64,000 bases of DNA from Rhizobiales bacterium CCH10-E5 (lineage in GTDB: Bacteria; Pseudomonadota; Alphaproteobacteria; Rhizobiales; Beijerinckiaceae). The DNA lies in NCBI GenBank assembly GCA_001556125.1, contig LSIG01000124.1, positions 62,001 to 126,000 on the forward strand, written 5' to 3'. Shown in pieces: positions 27,221 through 35,932 of the stretch. Each line of letters starts with the position of its first letter. Position 1 is the first letter of the stretch. The notes below the pieces were generated by a model. It worked only from the letters and a program-made list of their open reading frames with translations. It was not told the DNA's origin and ran no database searches. The position numbers were made by a program, and so were the translations under genes.

Positions 27221-27565
27221 CTATTCCTGCTTGGTCGTCGACCCATCCCGATTGCGACCATGGCCGTTGCCGCTGGTCGCGTCGCCATCCCCCGATAGGA
27301 CGACCGGGTTGGCGCTGGTGAGACCATCCTTGTTGGGATCGGGTGTCCCTTCGCCGTATTGCCCCGCCGCATCCTGACGAATGCGCTGCGCGACCGCGCC
27401 GGAATCGGAATCATAGGGCGCGTGCGGCCCCGTCTGGTGGGGTGAATCCGGGCTCGGTCCCGGACGGTGCTGATCTTGCTCGCCGGGCTGGCCGGGACGC
27501 CGCGGCGTATCGGGGCCGGGGTGGTGCTGGGTTGTCGCGTGATGGGTGCGGTCGCGATCGCTCAT
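27221..27565 (-). CDS. Hydrophilic, probably disordered hypothetical protein
   Basis: 114 residues dominated by Pro, His, Gly, Asp, Gln and Ser, with almost no hydrophobic residues, no cysteine and no signal peptide. The N-terminal half has repeated H-x-P-G and P-G-Q-x-x-E-Q stretches; the C-terminal half contains P-D-P-N-K-D-G-L-T. It should be intrinsically disordered. An AAGGA sequence lies about 11 nt upstream of the ATG. Low complexity makes both function and family unclear, and a spurious frame in GC-rich DNA cannot be fully excluded. It converges with the small membrane protein gene. Confidence 0.5.
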   Translation of the reverse strand: MSDRDRTHHATTQHHPGPDTPRRPGQPGEQDQHRPGPSPDSPHQTGPHAPYDSDSGAVAQRIRQDAAGQYGEGTPDPNKDGLTSANPVVLSGDGDATSGNGHGRNRDGSTTKQE

Positions 27566-27737
27566 GGCGCTGGTCCTTCTGCCGCTGTCAGAAGAGCAAC
27601 CGGCGGGCGAGGGGCTCTGTTCCGCCGCCGTGATCAGCGGCGGTGATCGAACGCATCTGCGAGCTTGATTATCGCGGCGGCGCGATCGGTGGCATCAAGC
27701 GCGCCAGGGCCGCATCTCTCGCGGCGGGGAGACGACC

Positions 27738-28625
27738 ATGCGCCGCTATGCCTATGAGACCGTCGACGTCTTCACGGAAACCCGCTTCGGCGGCAACCAG
27801 GTCGCCGTCTTCACCGATGCGCGCGGCCTGTCGGACGCCGAGATGCAGTCGCTCGCCGCCGAGATGAACTACAGCGAGACGACCTTCGTCCTGCCTCCGG
27901 CCGACCCCGCCAACACGGCGCGGGTGCGCATCTTCACCCGCACCCACGAGATGCCCTTTGCCGGCCATCCCAATGTCGGCACCGCCTTCGTGCTCGCCCG
28001 CCATGGCCGCGACAGCGGCGGCGTGCTGCGCTTCGAGGAGATCGCCGGCCTCGTCACGGTGAAGGTCGCCAGTGACGCCACCGGCGAGATCACCGGCGCC
28101 ACCATCGCCGCGCCGCAGCCGCTTTCGACCGGCGTCGAACTGCCGGCCGAGGCGATCGCGGCCTGCGCCGGGCTGAAGCCCGAGCAGGTGCTCACCGGCC
28201 GGCACAAGCCGGTCCGCGCCTCGGTCGGCGTCTTTTTCGTGCTGGCGGAGGTGGCGTCCGAGGCGTTGGCCCGCGCCACGCCCGATCTCACCGCCTTCCG
28301 CGCCCTGCGCGACGCCACGCCCGGTCTGGAAGGGCGACTGTCGCTGTTTCTCTATGTCCGCGACGGCCAGTCGATCCGCGCCCGCATGTTCGCGCCGATC
28401 AGCGGCACCTGGGAGGACCCGGCGACGGGCAGCGCCAGCGCGACGCTGGCGGCCCTGCTGCTGAAGCTCGACGGTGGCGACAGCGCGAGCTTCACCCTGA
28501 CGCAGGGCGTCGAGATGGGCCGCCCGAGCCTGCTGAAACTGACGGCCAAGCGTGGCGACGACGGCATCCGCGCCACCGTCGGCGGCTCCTGCGTGCCGGT
28601 GTTCCGGGGCGAGGCGCTGCTGTAA
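27738..28625 (+). CDS. PhzF family isomerase-like protein
   Basis: 295 residues, the family's usual length. PhzF-fold proteins resemble diaminopimelate epimerase; PhzF itself isomerises dihydro-hydroxyanthranilate in phenazine synthesis, but most genomic homologues have unknown substrates. The N-terminal F-G-G-N-Q-V-A-V-F motif and the catalytic Glu region M-N-Y-S-E-T-T-F-V (about residues 42-50) are intact, as are G-H-P-N-V-G-T-A near 76 and the C-terminal W-E-D-P-A-T-G-S-A motif. No other phenazine genes are present, so a phenazine role is not supported. A GGGGAGA site precedes the ATG. Confidence 0.9.
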   Translation: MRRYAYETVDVFTETRFGGNQVAVFTDARGLSDAEMQSLAAEMNYSETTFVLPPADPANTARVRIFTRTHEMPFAGHPNVGTAFVLARHGRDSGGVLRFEEIAGLVTVKVASDATGEITGATIAAPQPLSTGVELPAEAIAACAGLKPEQVLTGRHKPVRASVGVFFVLAEVASEALARATPDLTAFRALRDATPGLEGRLSLFLYVRDGQSIRARMFAPISGTWEDPATGSASATLAALLLKLDGGDSASFTLTQGVEMGRPSLLKLTAKRGDDGIRATVGGSCVPVFRGEALL

Positions 28626-28722
28626 GCCGTCATGGCGAGGAGGCCTTCGGCCGACGAAGCCATCCAAGCGACGTCGAGCATGGCCGCCCCCTGGATGGCG
28701 TCGCTTCGCTCGCCATGACGGC
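28626..28722. repeat. REP-like palindromic element, copy 4
   Basis: A 97-bp palindrome with outer arms GCCGTCATGGCGAG (28626-28639) and CTCGCCATGACGGC (28709-28722), exact complements, and inner arms GCCATCCA and TGGATGGC (about 28659-28666 and 28692-28699). It shares the GTCAT/ATGAC ends and the ATCCA/TGGAT core with the other copies. It starts at the phzF stop codon and fills the gap to the convergent MmcQ/YjbR gene, where it may also act as a terminator-like barrier. Confidence 0.7.
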
Positions 28723-28730
28723 GGAGAGCG

Positions 28731-29093
28731 TCAGGGCGTGAGCCCCAGCTCCGCCCGCGCCCGCTTCGTCAGCCCCGCCGCGACCAGACGGTGGCTCTCG
28801 CGCAGATAATCCTGCAGCGCGTCATCCGGCATCGTCTCGTCGGTCAGGCGCTGGATCCAGCTCATGCCGCGCGAGGCGAGATAGGGCGCGGGGCGCAGGC
28901 CCGGCTGCTCCTTCAGGATGTCGAAGCTCGCCCAGGAGCATTTGAAGGTCACCGAGAGCGCGACGCCGTCATCGGTGCGGGCGATGGCAAAGACCTTGCC
29001 CCCGACCTTCCAGACATGGGCGCCGCCCCATTGCACGACGCTGCTCGTGGCCGGCAGGCCGGCACAGAAGGCGTTGTAGCCATCCAGCGTCAT
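28731..29093 (-). CDS. MmcQ/YjbR family DNA-binding-fold protein
   Basis: 120 residues. The small alpha/beta CyaY-like fold of this family is suggested by the order: an N-terminal helix, then W-K-V-G-G-K-V-F-A-I, L-S-V-T-F-K-C, a P-A-P-Y-L-A-S-R-G-M-S-W-I block and a C-terminal helix with E-S-H-R-L-V. Family members resemble the DNA-binding domain of MotA but have no proven role in bacteria. The start at 29093 fits the family; the longer frame upstream is not conserved. It is 16 bp after the end of the Ldh-family gene and probably shares its transcript. Confidence 0.85.
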   Translation of the reverse strand: MTLDGYNAFCAGLPATSSVVQWGGAHVWKVGGKVFAIARTDDGVALSVTFKCSWASFDILKEQPGLRPAPYLASRGMSWIQRLTDETMPDDALQDYLRESHRLVAAGLTKRARAELGLTP

Positions 29094-29109
29094 CGTGGCC
29101 CCGCCTGCT

Positions 29110-30186
29110 TCAATAGCCCTCGGCGTCGATCCCATGCGCCGCGGCGGCCGCGACGATCTGCGACCAGGTCTCGTCATCGAGCGGGATGCCGTCGCGCTCC
29201 CGGGCGATCCGGGTGGCTCGCTCGCTCTCGCCCGGCGTCAGCACGGGCTGGCTCTCGTCCTGCGGCTTCGCCGCCCGGACGAAGGCGAGATAGCTCTCGA
29301 TGCGCTCGCGCCGCAGCGCCTCGTCCGACTCCAGCCGGGCTGGGTCGATCAGGATGCCGAAGAGCGAATTGATGATCCAGCTTTTCGCCGGCTTCTGGTC
29401 GATGCGGGCCGCGCCCATCAGCCCGGCCGAGAGCAGTTCGGCGATCAGCGAGAGGCCCGCGCCCTTATGGTCGCCGAAGGGCAACAGGGCACCCAGCGCC
29501 TCGCCCTCGGAGAGCGCATGCGGGAAGACATGACGGGGCTCCGTCGTCGGGCGGCCCTCGCCGTCGATGATGAAGCCGGGCGGCACGGGCACGCCCTTGT
29601 TGAGCGCGACGCGCGCCTTGCCATGCGCCATGCGGCTGGTCGCGAAATCAAGGATGAGCGGTTCGCCGCCCGGTACGGGAATGCCGATCGCATGCGGATT
29701 GGTGCCGAAGCGCGCTTCCTTCGCGCCATGCGGCGCCACGATGGGCGGGCGCCCGGCGACATTGACCCAGAACAGCGAGATCAGCCCCTGTGCCGCCGCG
29801 ACCTCGGCATAGTGGCCGATGCGGCCGATATGGTGGGCGTCGAGCAGGTTGACGATCGCGACGCCGCTCGTCTTCGCCATGGCCGATGCGCGGTCGACCG
29901 CGGTGCGGGCAGCCGGCTGGCCGAGCGCGACAGCCGCATCGATGATCAGAAAGGGCGCCACCTCGAGCCGCGTCGTCGGCTGCGACTGCGGCGAGAGGTT
30001 TCCGTCGGCCAGCGACTGGAAATAGAGCGGCAGCATGCCGACGCCATGGCTGTCATGGCCGCTGAGATTGGCCAGGACGAGATGGTCGGCAGTCTCGGCA
30101 GCGGCGGCCTCGGGCCATCCTGCCGCGACGACCATCTCCCGGACGAGCCGGCGCAGCGATTCGGGGCGATGGGTGCGATAGGCCAT
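29110..30186 (-). CDS. Malate/L-lactate dehydrogenase family (Ldh) oxidoreductase
   Basis: 358 residues of the type-2 malate/lactate dehydrogenase family, which uses NAD(P) to interconvert 2-hydroxyacids and 2-oxoacids and has a fold unlike classical LDH. The family's S-G-H-D-S-H-G-V motif with the catalytic His lies near residue 37-45, and the F-G-T-N-P-H-A-I-G-I-P and D-F-A-T-S near 165-190 are typical, as is L-P-F-G-D-H-K-G-A-G-L near 245. The specific substrate (malate, sulfolactate, ureidoglycolate or similar) cannot be told. The start at 30186 matches the family. The divergent gap to sufA is 188 bp. Confidence 0.9.
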   Translation of the reverse strand: MAYRTHRPESLRRLVREMVVAAGWPEAAAAETADHLVLANLSGHDSHGVGMLPLYFQSLADGNLSPQSQPTTRLEVAPFLIIDAAVALGQPAARTAVDRASAMAKTSGVAIVNLLDAHHIGRIGHYAEVAAAQGLISLFWVNVAGRPPIVAPHGAKEARFGTNPHAIGIPVPGGEPLILDFATSRMAHGKARVALNKGVPVPPGFIIDGEGRPTTEPRHVFPHALSEGEALGALLPFGDHKGAGLSLIAELLSAGLMGAARIDQKPAKSWIINSLFGILIDPARLESDEALRRERIESYLAFVRAAKPQDESQPVLTPGESERATRIARERDGIPLDDETWSQIVAAAAAHGIDAEGY

Positions 30187-30374
30187 GAAGGATGCTGCCG
30201 TGCAGAGTGAGAAAGGGGATGGCGTCACAGTGCATGCCAGCCGGTGGCACGCAACAGCGGCCGTGGCGGCCGGCCCTGCGCGCCCGTCTCTCGACCTTTG
30301 CTTCACCAATCCCTATGTAATGCGGTGCAATCTTGCTTCATCGGGCCTTGAACCCGATTGGGGAGGGACGACGG

Positions 30375-30758
30375 ATGTTTTCGATACCCGGCCTGAAGGT
30401 CGTTTCGCTGACGGATGCCGCCGCCGCGCGCATTCGCGACATCATGGCCCAGTCAGCCGGCGACGCCCCGGCACTCGGGCTGCGCGTCGGCGTGAAGAAG
30501 GGCGGCTGCGCCGGGATGGAATACACCTTCGAGGTCGCGCGCGAGGCCGCCAAGGGCGACGAGGTCGTGACCGAGAAGGGCGCGACGGTCATCGTCGATG
30601 CCAAGGCCGTGCTGTTCCTGCTCGGCACCGAACTCGATTTCAAGACCGATCGCTTTTCCTCGACCTTCGTCTTCAACAACCCGAACCAGGTCTCGGCCTG
30701 CGGTTGCGGCGAGTCGGTCGAGATCAGGCCCCAGACGGCTGCCGCCGCCGCGCCCTGA
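30375..30758 (+). CDS. sufA: A-type Fe-S carrier protein SufA/IscA
   Basis: 127 residues. A-type carriers pass Fe-S clusters from the scaffold to apo-proteins. The three ligand cysteines are visible: Cys45 in K-K-G-G-C-A-G and Cys109 and Cys111 in S-A-C-G-C-G-E-S. The start at 30375 follows GGGAGGGACGACGG and matches the family length. In many alphaproteobacteria sufA directly follows sufT; here five unrelated genes separate them, so sufA must have its own promoter in the 188-bp divergent gap. I see no ICE-like palindrome in front of it. Confidence 0.93.
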   Translation: MFSIPGLKVVSLTDAAAARIRDIMAQSAGDAPALGLRVGVKKGGCAGMEYTFEVAREAAKGDEVVTEKGATVIVDAKAVLFLLGTELDFKTDRFSSTFVFNNPNQVSACGCGESVEIRPQTAAAAAP

Positions 30759-30776
30759 GCACGGCGGCGCGCGGAT

Positions 30777-31835
30777 TCAGGCGACGCGGCTGGCCGAGTC
30801 GATCGCGTCCTCGGTGACGGTGCGGTTCCTGCCGGCGCGCTTGGCGGCCATCAGCGCCTGGTCGGCGCGCTCGGTCAGCGAGGCGGCCGTGTCGCCGCGG
30901 GCATAGGCCGAGACCCCGAGCGAGATCGTGATGCGGCCGAGATTCTCGTTGGTCGAGCGCTTGACCAATTCGCGGGTCAGCAAGGCCTGGCGCACCGTCT
31001 CCGCTCCGAACTTGCCGGCGATCAGATCGGCATCCGGCAGGATCACGGCGAACTCCTCGCCGCCGAAGCGGGTGATGATCGCCTTGTCCTTGAACTTGTC
31101 CTTCATCGTCCGCGCCACCAGGCGCAGCACCTGGTCGCCCGTGAGATGCCCATGGGCATCGTTGAACTGCTTGAAGAAGTCGATATCGGCCATGACGAGG
31201 GCGAAGGGCTCGCGCCGCAGCGTTGCCTGATCGATCGATTTCTGCAGCATCTCCTCGAAATGGCGGCGATTGGCGAGGCCGGTCAGCGGGTCGGTCAACG
31301 CCTCGGCCCGGGTCGATTCCAGCGCCTCGCGCAGATTGCGGATCTCGTTGGAGCTGTCGCGCAGCTGCGCCTCCAGCTTGGTCTTGCGCGTAACCTCCTC
31401 GCGCGTCGACATGACCAGCGCCTCGACCCATTCGCGCAGCTTCTGCCGGTCGGCCGGCGGCGGCACGTCCTCGGACATGGCGCAGAGCCGTCCATGGTAG
31501 CGCTCGCTGGAATCGAGCGCCTTGTCGACGAGCGCCATCAGCCCGTCGATCTCGCCGAGCACCTGCAGGCTGGTGCGCTCGGCATGGCGCGCCAGACGTT
31601 CCGTGCTGATGAAGCGGTCATAGAGGTGGTCGATATCGGCGACGCCGACCTTGCCCTCGCTGCCGGTGATGATGGCGTTCATCGCCATGCTGATCGCCGG
31701 CATCTCGCCACTGAGATGGGCGTACCAGACCTCGAAGGCACGGGGATAGGTCGGCGATCCGTGCTCGCGCATGGCCGCCACGACGCGCTCGGCGAGGTCG
31801 TCCTGCGGAGAGGGGGGCTGCGCGTGCTCGCTCAT
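30777..31835 (-). CDS. Diguanylate cyclase (GGDEF domain) with no I-site
   Basis: 352 residues, no membrane segment. The first 165 residues are helical and of unknown type, followed by a coiled coil (about 150-190) and a GGDEF domain (about 190-350). The active site reads G-G-E-E-F, and the domain opens with D-P-L-T-G-L-A-N-R-R; c-di-GMP synthesis from GTP is therefore likely. The position of the inhibitory I-site (RxxD, nine residues before GGEEF) holds Lys and Ala, so product inhibition is not expected. The ATG at 31835 was chosen over a poorly supported extension. It converges with sufA, 18 bp away. Confidence 0.88.
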   Translation of the reverse strand: MSEHAQPPSPQDDLAERVVAAMREHGSPTYPRAFEVWYAHLSGEMPAISMAMNAIITGSEGKVGVADIDHLYDRFISTERLARHAERTSLQVLGEIDGLMALVDKALDSSERYHGRLCAMSEDVPPPADRQKLREWVEALVMSTREEVTRKTKLEAQLRDSSNEIRNLREALESTRAEALTDPLTGLANRRHFEEMLQKSIDQATLRREPFALVMADIDFFKQFNDAHGHLTGDQVLRLVARTMKDKFKDKAIITRFGGEEFAVILPDADLIAGKFGAETVRQALLTRELVKRSTNENLGRITISLGVSAYARGDTAASLTERADQALMAAKRAGRNRTVTEDAIDSASRVA

Positions 31836-32018
31836 GCCTTCGTCGGTCCGGACGCGAGGCCAGAGCGCGGCGGGAGCCGCGAGAGCCTCGATTGAAAATC
31901 GAAGCGGGACATCCTGTCCGTCTGACCGGTGGCATGCGCCCGTCCGTGGGACGGCCGCTGGCCGCCTCACGACGTGACCTTAGGCAAGGCCGGTTAAAAT
32001 GCCGTTGATCGCTCGCGC

Positions 32019-33572
<1,554 letters not shown>

Positions 33573-33733
33573 CGATGGTTGCGCTTCTTCAAGGGTCGGT
33601 GACACGTGGCGGGATGACCTGATCAACCGCGACGGTGGCGCGACGTCTGTGCCTGCGCGCCTTCGGACTGCTGTGCAATGCAGAAAAAGCAGGGCAAAGT
33701 CAATCAACTAGCGCCCTAAGGAGCCCGAATACC

Positions 33734-34429
33734 ATGACTGAACCGCTTGTCCTCATTCCGGGACTGAATTGCGATGCGCGTCTCTACGCTCCGCAATGGC
33801 CGGCTCTTGCGCCGGGACGCTCGGTCATGGTCGCCCACAATGATCGCGACGAGAGCCTGGGAGCACTGGTCGGACGCCTGCTGGCGGCGGCACCGGAACG
33901 CTTCGCCCTCTGCGGGCTCTCCATGGGCGGCTATGCGGCATTCGAGGTGATGCGGCAGGCGCCGCAGCGCGTCACGCGCCTCGCTTTGCTCGACACGACC
34001 GCCAAGCCTCCGACCCCGGAAACCAATGCGCCGCGTGAGCAGATGATTGCGCTCGCCGAGAAGGGCGCCTTCGACAACGTCACGACGCTGCTCTGGCAGA
34101 AGCTGGTGGCGCCCTCGCGCCTCGCCGACGAGGAGTTGCGTCTGCTGGTGCGCGCCATGGCCGAGACGGTGGGGCCCGAAGGCTTCATCCGTCAGCAGCG
34201 CGCCATCATGGGCCGCCCCGACTCGCGGCCTGGCCTTTCGGCCATCGCCGTGCCGACTCTGGTGCTGGTGGGCGAGGAGGATGCGATCACGCCGCCGGCC
34301 GAGGCGGTGGAGATTGCCCAAGGTATCGGTGCGCAGGCGCGGCTCGCCACGCTGCCGGGCTGCGGCCATCTCGCGACGCTGGAGCAGCCCGAGGCCGTGA
34401 CGGCAGAACTGCTAGCCTGGCTCGGCTGA
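33734..34429 (+). CDS. Alpha/beta hydrolase
   Basis: 231 residues with the canonical order of an alpha/beta-hydrolase: V-L-I-P-G-L-N-C-D near residue 6 (oxyanion strand), the nucleophile elbow C-G-L-S-M-G-G-Y with the catalytic Ser near residue 62, V-L-V-G-E-E-D-A-I-T near 180 with the acid, and G-C-G-H-L-A near 207 with the His. The reaction is unknown; esterase, lactonase or dehalogenase-like activities are possible. The ATG at 33734 was chosen because the longer frame starts inside the divergent helicase promoter region. It ends 3 bp from the convergent small gene. Confidence 0.87.
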   Translation: MTEPLVLIPGLNCDARLYAPQWPALAPGRSVMVAHNDRDESLGALVGRLLAAAPERFALCGLSMGGYAAFEVMRQAPQRVTRLALLDTTAKPPTPETNAPREQMIALAEKGAFDNVTTLLWQKLVAPSRLADEELRLLVRAMAETVGPEGFIRQQRAIMGRPDSRPGLSAIAVPTLVLVGEEDAITPPAEAVEIAQGIGAQARLATLPGCGHLATLEQPEAVTAELLAWLG

Positions 34430-34432
34430 AGA

Positions 34433-34690
34433 TCAGCGCGGGACGACGCAGGGGTCGAGCTTCGTCTCCGCCGCCGCTTTGCGCAGCGAGCCGGTGGTCA
34501 TCGGGTCGCTCTTGTTGCCGGTGGCGGCCGCGGCGACCTGCGCCAGCCGCTCGCGGTCGAAATGGGCCGTCTGGTTCGAGACGAAATTGGCGGCGAGCAC
34601 GGAGAGGAAGGCGATCGCCGCGCCGGCCTTGGCGATGTTGGCGACGAGCGTGCCGCGCTCGTTCTTCCAGAAGAGTTCGACGAGCCGCAT
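34433..34690 (-). CDS. Small single-pass membrane protein of unknown function
   Basis: 85 residues. A basic N-terminus (M-R-L-V-E-L-F-W-K-N-E-R) is followed by one transmembrane helix at about residues 17-37 (A-N-I-A-K-A-G-A-A-I-A-F-L-S), then a soluble tail with one Cys near the end. A GGAGG site 5 nt upstream of the ATG at 34690 decides the start. The short cytoplasmic part and tail point to an inner-membrane anchor rather than secretion. The family is not recognised. It is convergent with the hydrolase. Confidence 0.68.
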   Translation of the reverse strand: MRLVELFWKNERGTLVANIAKAGAAIAFLSVLAANFVSNQTAHFDRERLAQVAAAATGNKSDPMTTGSLRKAAAETKLDPCVVPR

Positions 34691-34804
34691 CGGGCCCTCC
34701 CGCATCAGGGGGCATCCCCCAGCCCCGATGCGGAGATTGTGCGCCGGCAGCCGTAAAGGGAGGGTTAGCGAAACCTTCCAGCGATCGCTCGAATGCGGCT
34801 GATC

Positions 34805-35725
34805 TCATGCGCCCGGCGGGCTTAGCCCCTCGAGCGCGGCGCGATGGTCGCGGAACAGCCGGTGCAGCGCCGCCAGCACGGCGACGACCGCCGGCCGCTG
34901 CCGCGAGACCTCGTGCGTCACCAGGAAAATCTCGTCGGCGGTGAGGTCTGGCGGCGGCTCGAGGCGCCGCAGCAGCGTGTCGGTGTCGCCCATGAAGCAG
35001 GGGACCATCGAGACCGCGCCGGCCGAGCGCACGCTCTCGTAGCGCGCGGCGGAATCGCCGACCCGGGCCGCGATCGGCCGCCCGGCCGCATAGCCGAGGA
35101 TGTGCTCGTCGATGCGCGAGGAGGTCTCGCGGCTGACCGAGATGATCGGCGCGCGCGCGGGATCGACATCGCGGCGGACATAGAGCGCCTGGACGAGGCG
35201 CCCGACCTTCTGACCGAAATGACCCGGCTCCTGCGGGATGCGGCTCATCCGCACCGCGATGTCGGCCTCGCCCCGCGCGAGATCGAGACGCTGGCGCGTG
35301 CTGATGATGACGATCTCGACGCCGCCGGCGCCGGCCGAGATCGTGCCGGCATGCTTGGTCAGGAACAGGCTGATCGAGGTCGTCGCCGTCACCCGCACCG
35401 GAGCCGAGGCCTCCGGGCGCTCCGCCCGGGCGCGGCTAGCGAAGCGGGCGACCGCGGCCGCGACGCCCTCCGCCTCACGGGCCAGCGCCGCGCCGGCCTC
35501 CGTCGGGATCAGCCGGTTGGCGCCGCGGCGGAAGAGCTGCAGGCCGAGACGCTGTTCGAAGGCCTTGAGCCGGCGTGCCGTCGTCGCCTCGCTCAGCCCG
35601 AGCCGGACCGCAGCCAGGGCCAGCGACCCGCTCTCGGCGATGGCGTGGAAGATGCCGATGTCGTCCCAGCCGGGCGCCGCCAGATCGCCGTCGCGTCGAG
35701 ATGCAGCGGAAGCAGCGGGCCCCAT
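34805..35725 (-). CDS. LysR family transcriptional regulator
   Basis: 306 residues. The N-terminal winged helix (about residues 20-80) contains I-F-H-A-I-A-E-S-G-S-L-A-L-A-A-V, then L-S-E-A-T-T-A-R-R-L-K-A-F-E-Q-R-L-G and L-F-R-R, matching the LysR recognition helix; the substrate-binding domain occupies about residues 105-300. No gene is divergent from it, since the next feature upstream is the 3' end of parE, so its target cannot be inferred from neighbours. The ATG at 35725 has a weak ribosome-binding site, and a slightly different start is possible. The 207-bp gap before parE holds no supportable gene. Confidence 0.87.
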   Translation of the reverse strand: MGPAASAASRRDGDLAAPGWDDIGIFHAIAESGSLALAAVRLGLSEATTARRLKAFEQRLGLQLFRRGANRLIPTEAGAALAREAEGVAAAVARFASRARAERPEASAPVRVTATTSISLFLTKHAGTISAGAGGVEIVIISTRQRLDLARGEADIAVRMSRIPQEPGHFGQKVGRLVQALYVRRDVDPARAPIISVSRETSSRIDEHILGYAAGRPIAARVGDSAARYESVRSAGAVSMVPCFMGDTDTLLRRLEPPPDLTADEIFLVTHEVSRQRPAVVAVLAALHRLFRDHRAALEGLSPPGA

Positions 35726-35932
35726 CGGATCAGCGCCCCGTGGCGGAAAGGATGGTCGGCGAGACCGTCGGCATCATGGCGGGAAGAGGCTCGGGGCGGG
35801 GGGGCGAGGAAGCGTTCATGCGACATGCCCCGATCATGGCGGGCCGCGCTGTTGCGGGCAGCCCGGCAGCTTTGCCAGCCAACCCGACAGGAATGCGGGT
35901 CTGGCCGGGCGGCGTGGCCTCCCTGGTGCGGA

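Noticed and set aside
27738-28625. Phenazine biosynthesis by the PhzF-like protein
   Set aside because: No other phz gene is present, and most PhzF-fold homologues do not make phenazines.
35726-35932. Possible 68-codon gene between LysR and parE
   Set aside because: No ribosome-binding site, low-complexity product and no recognisable motif; I treat the gap as non-coding.
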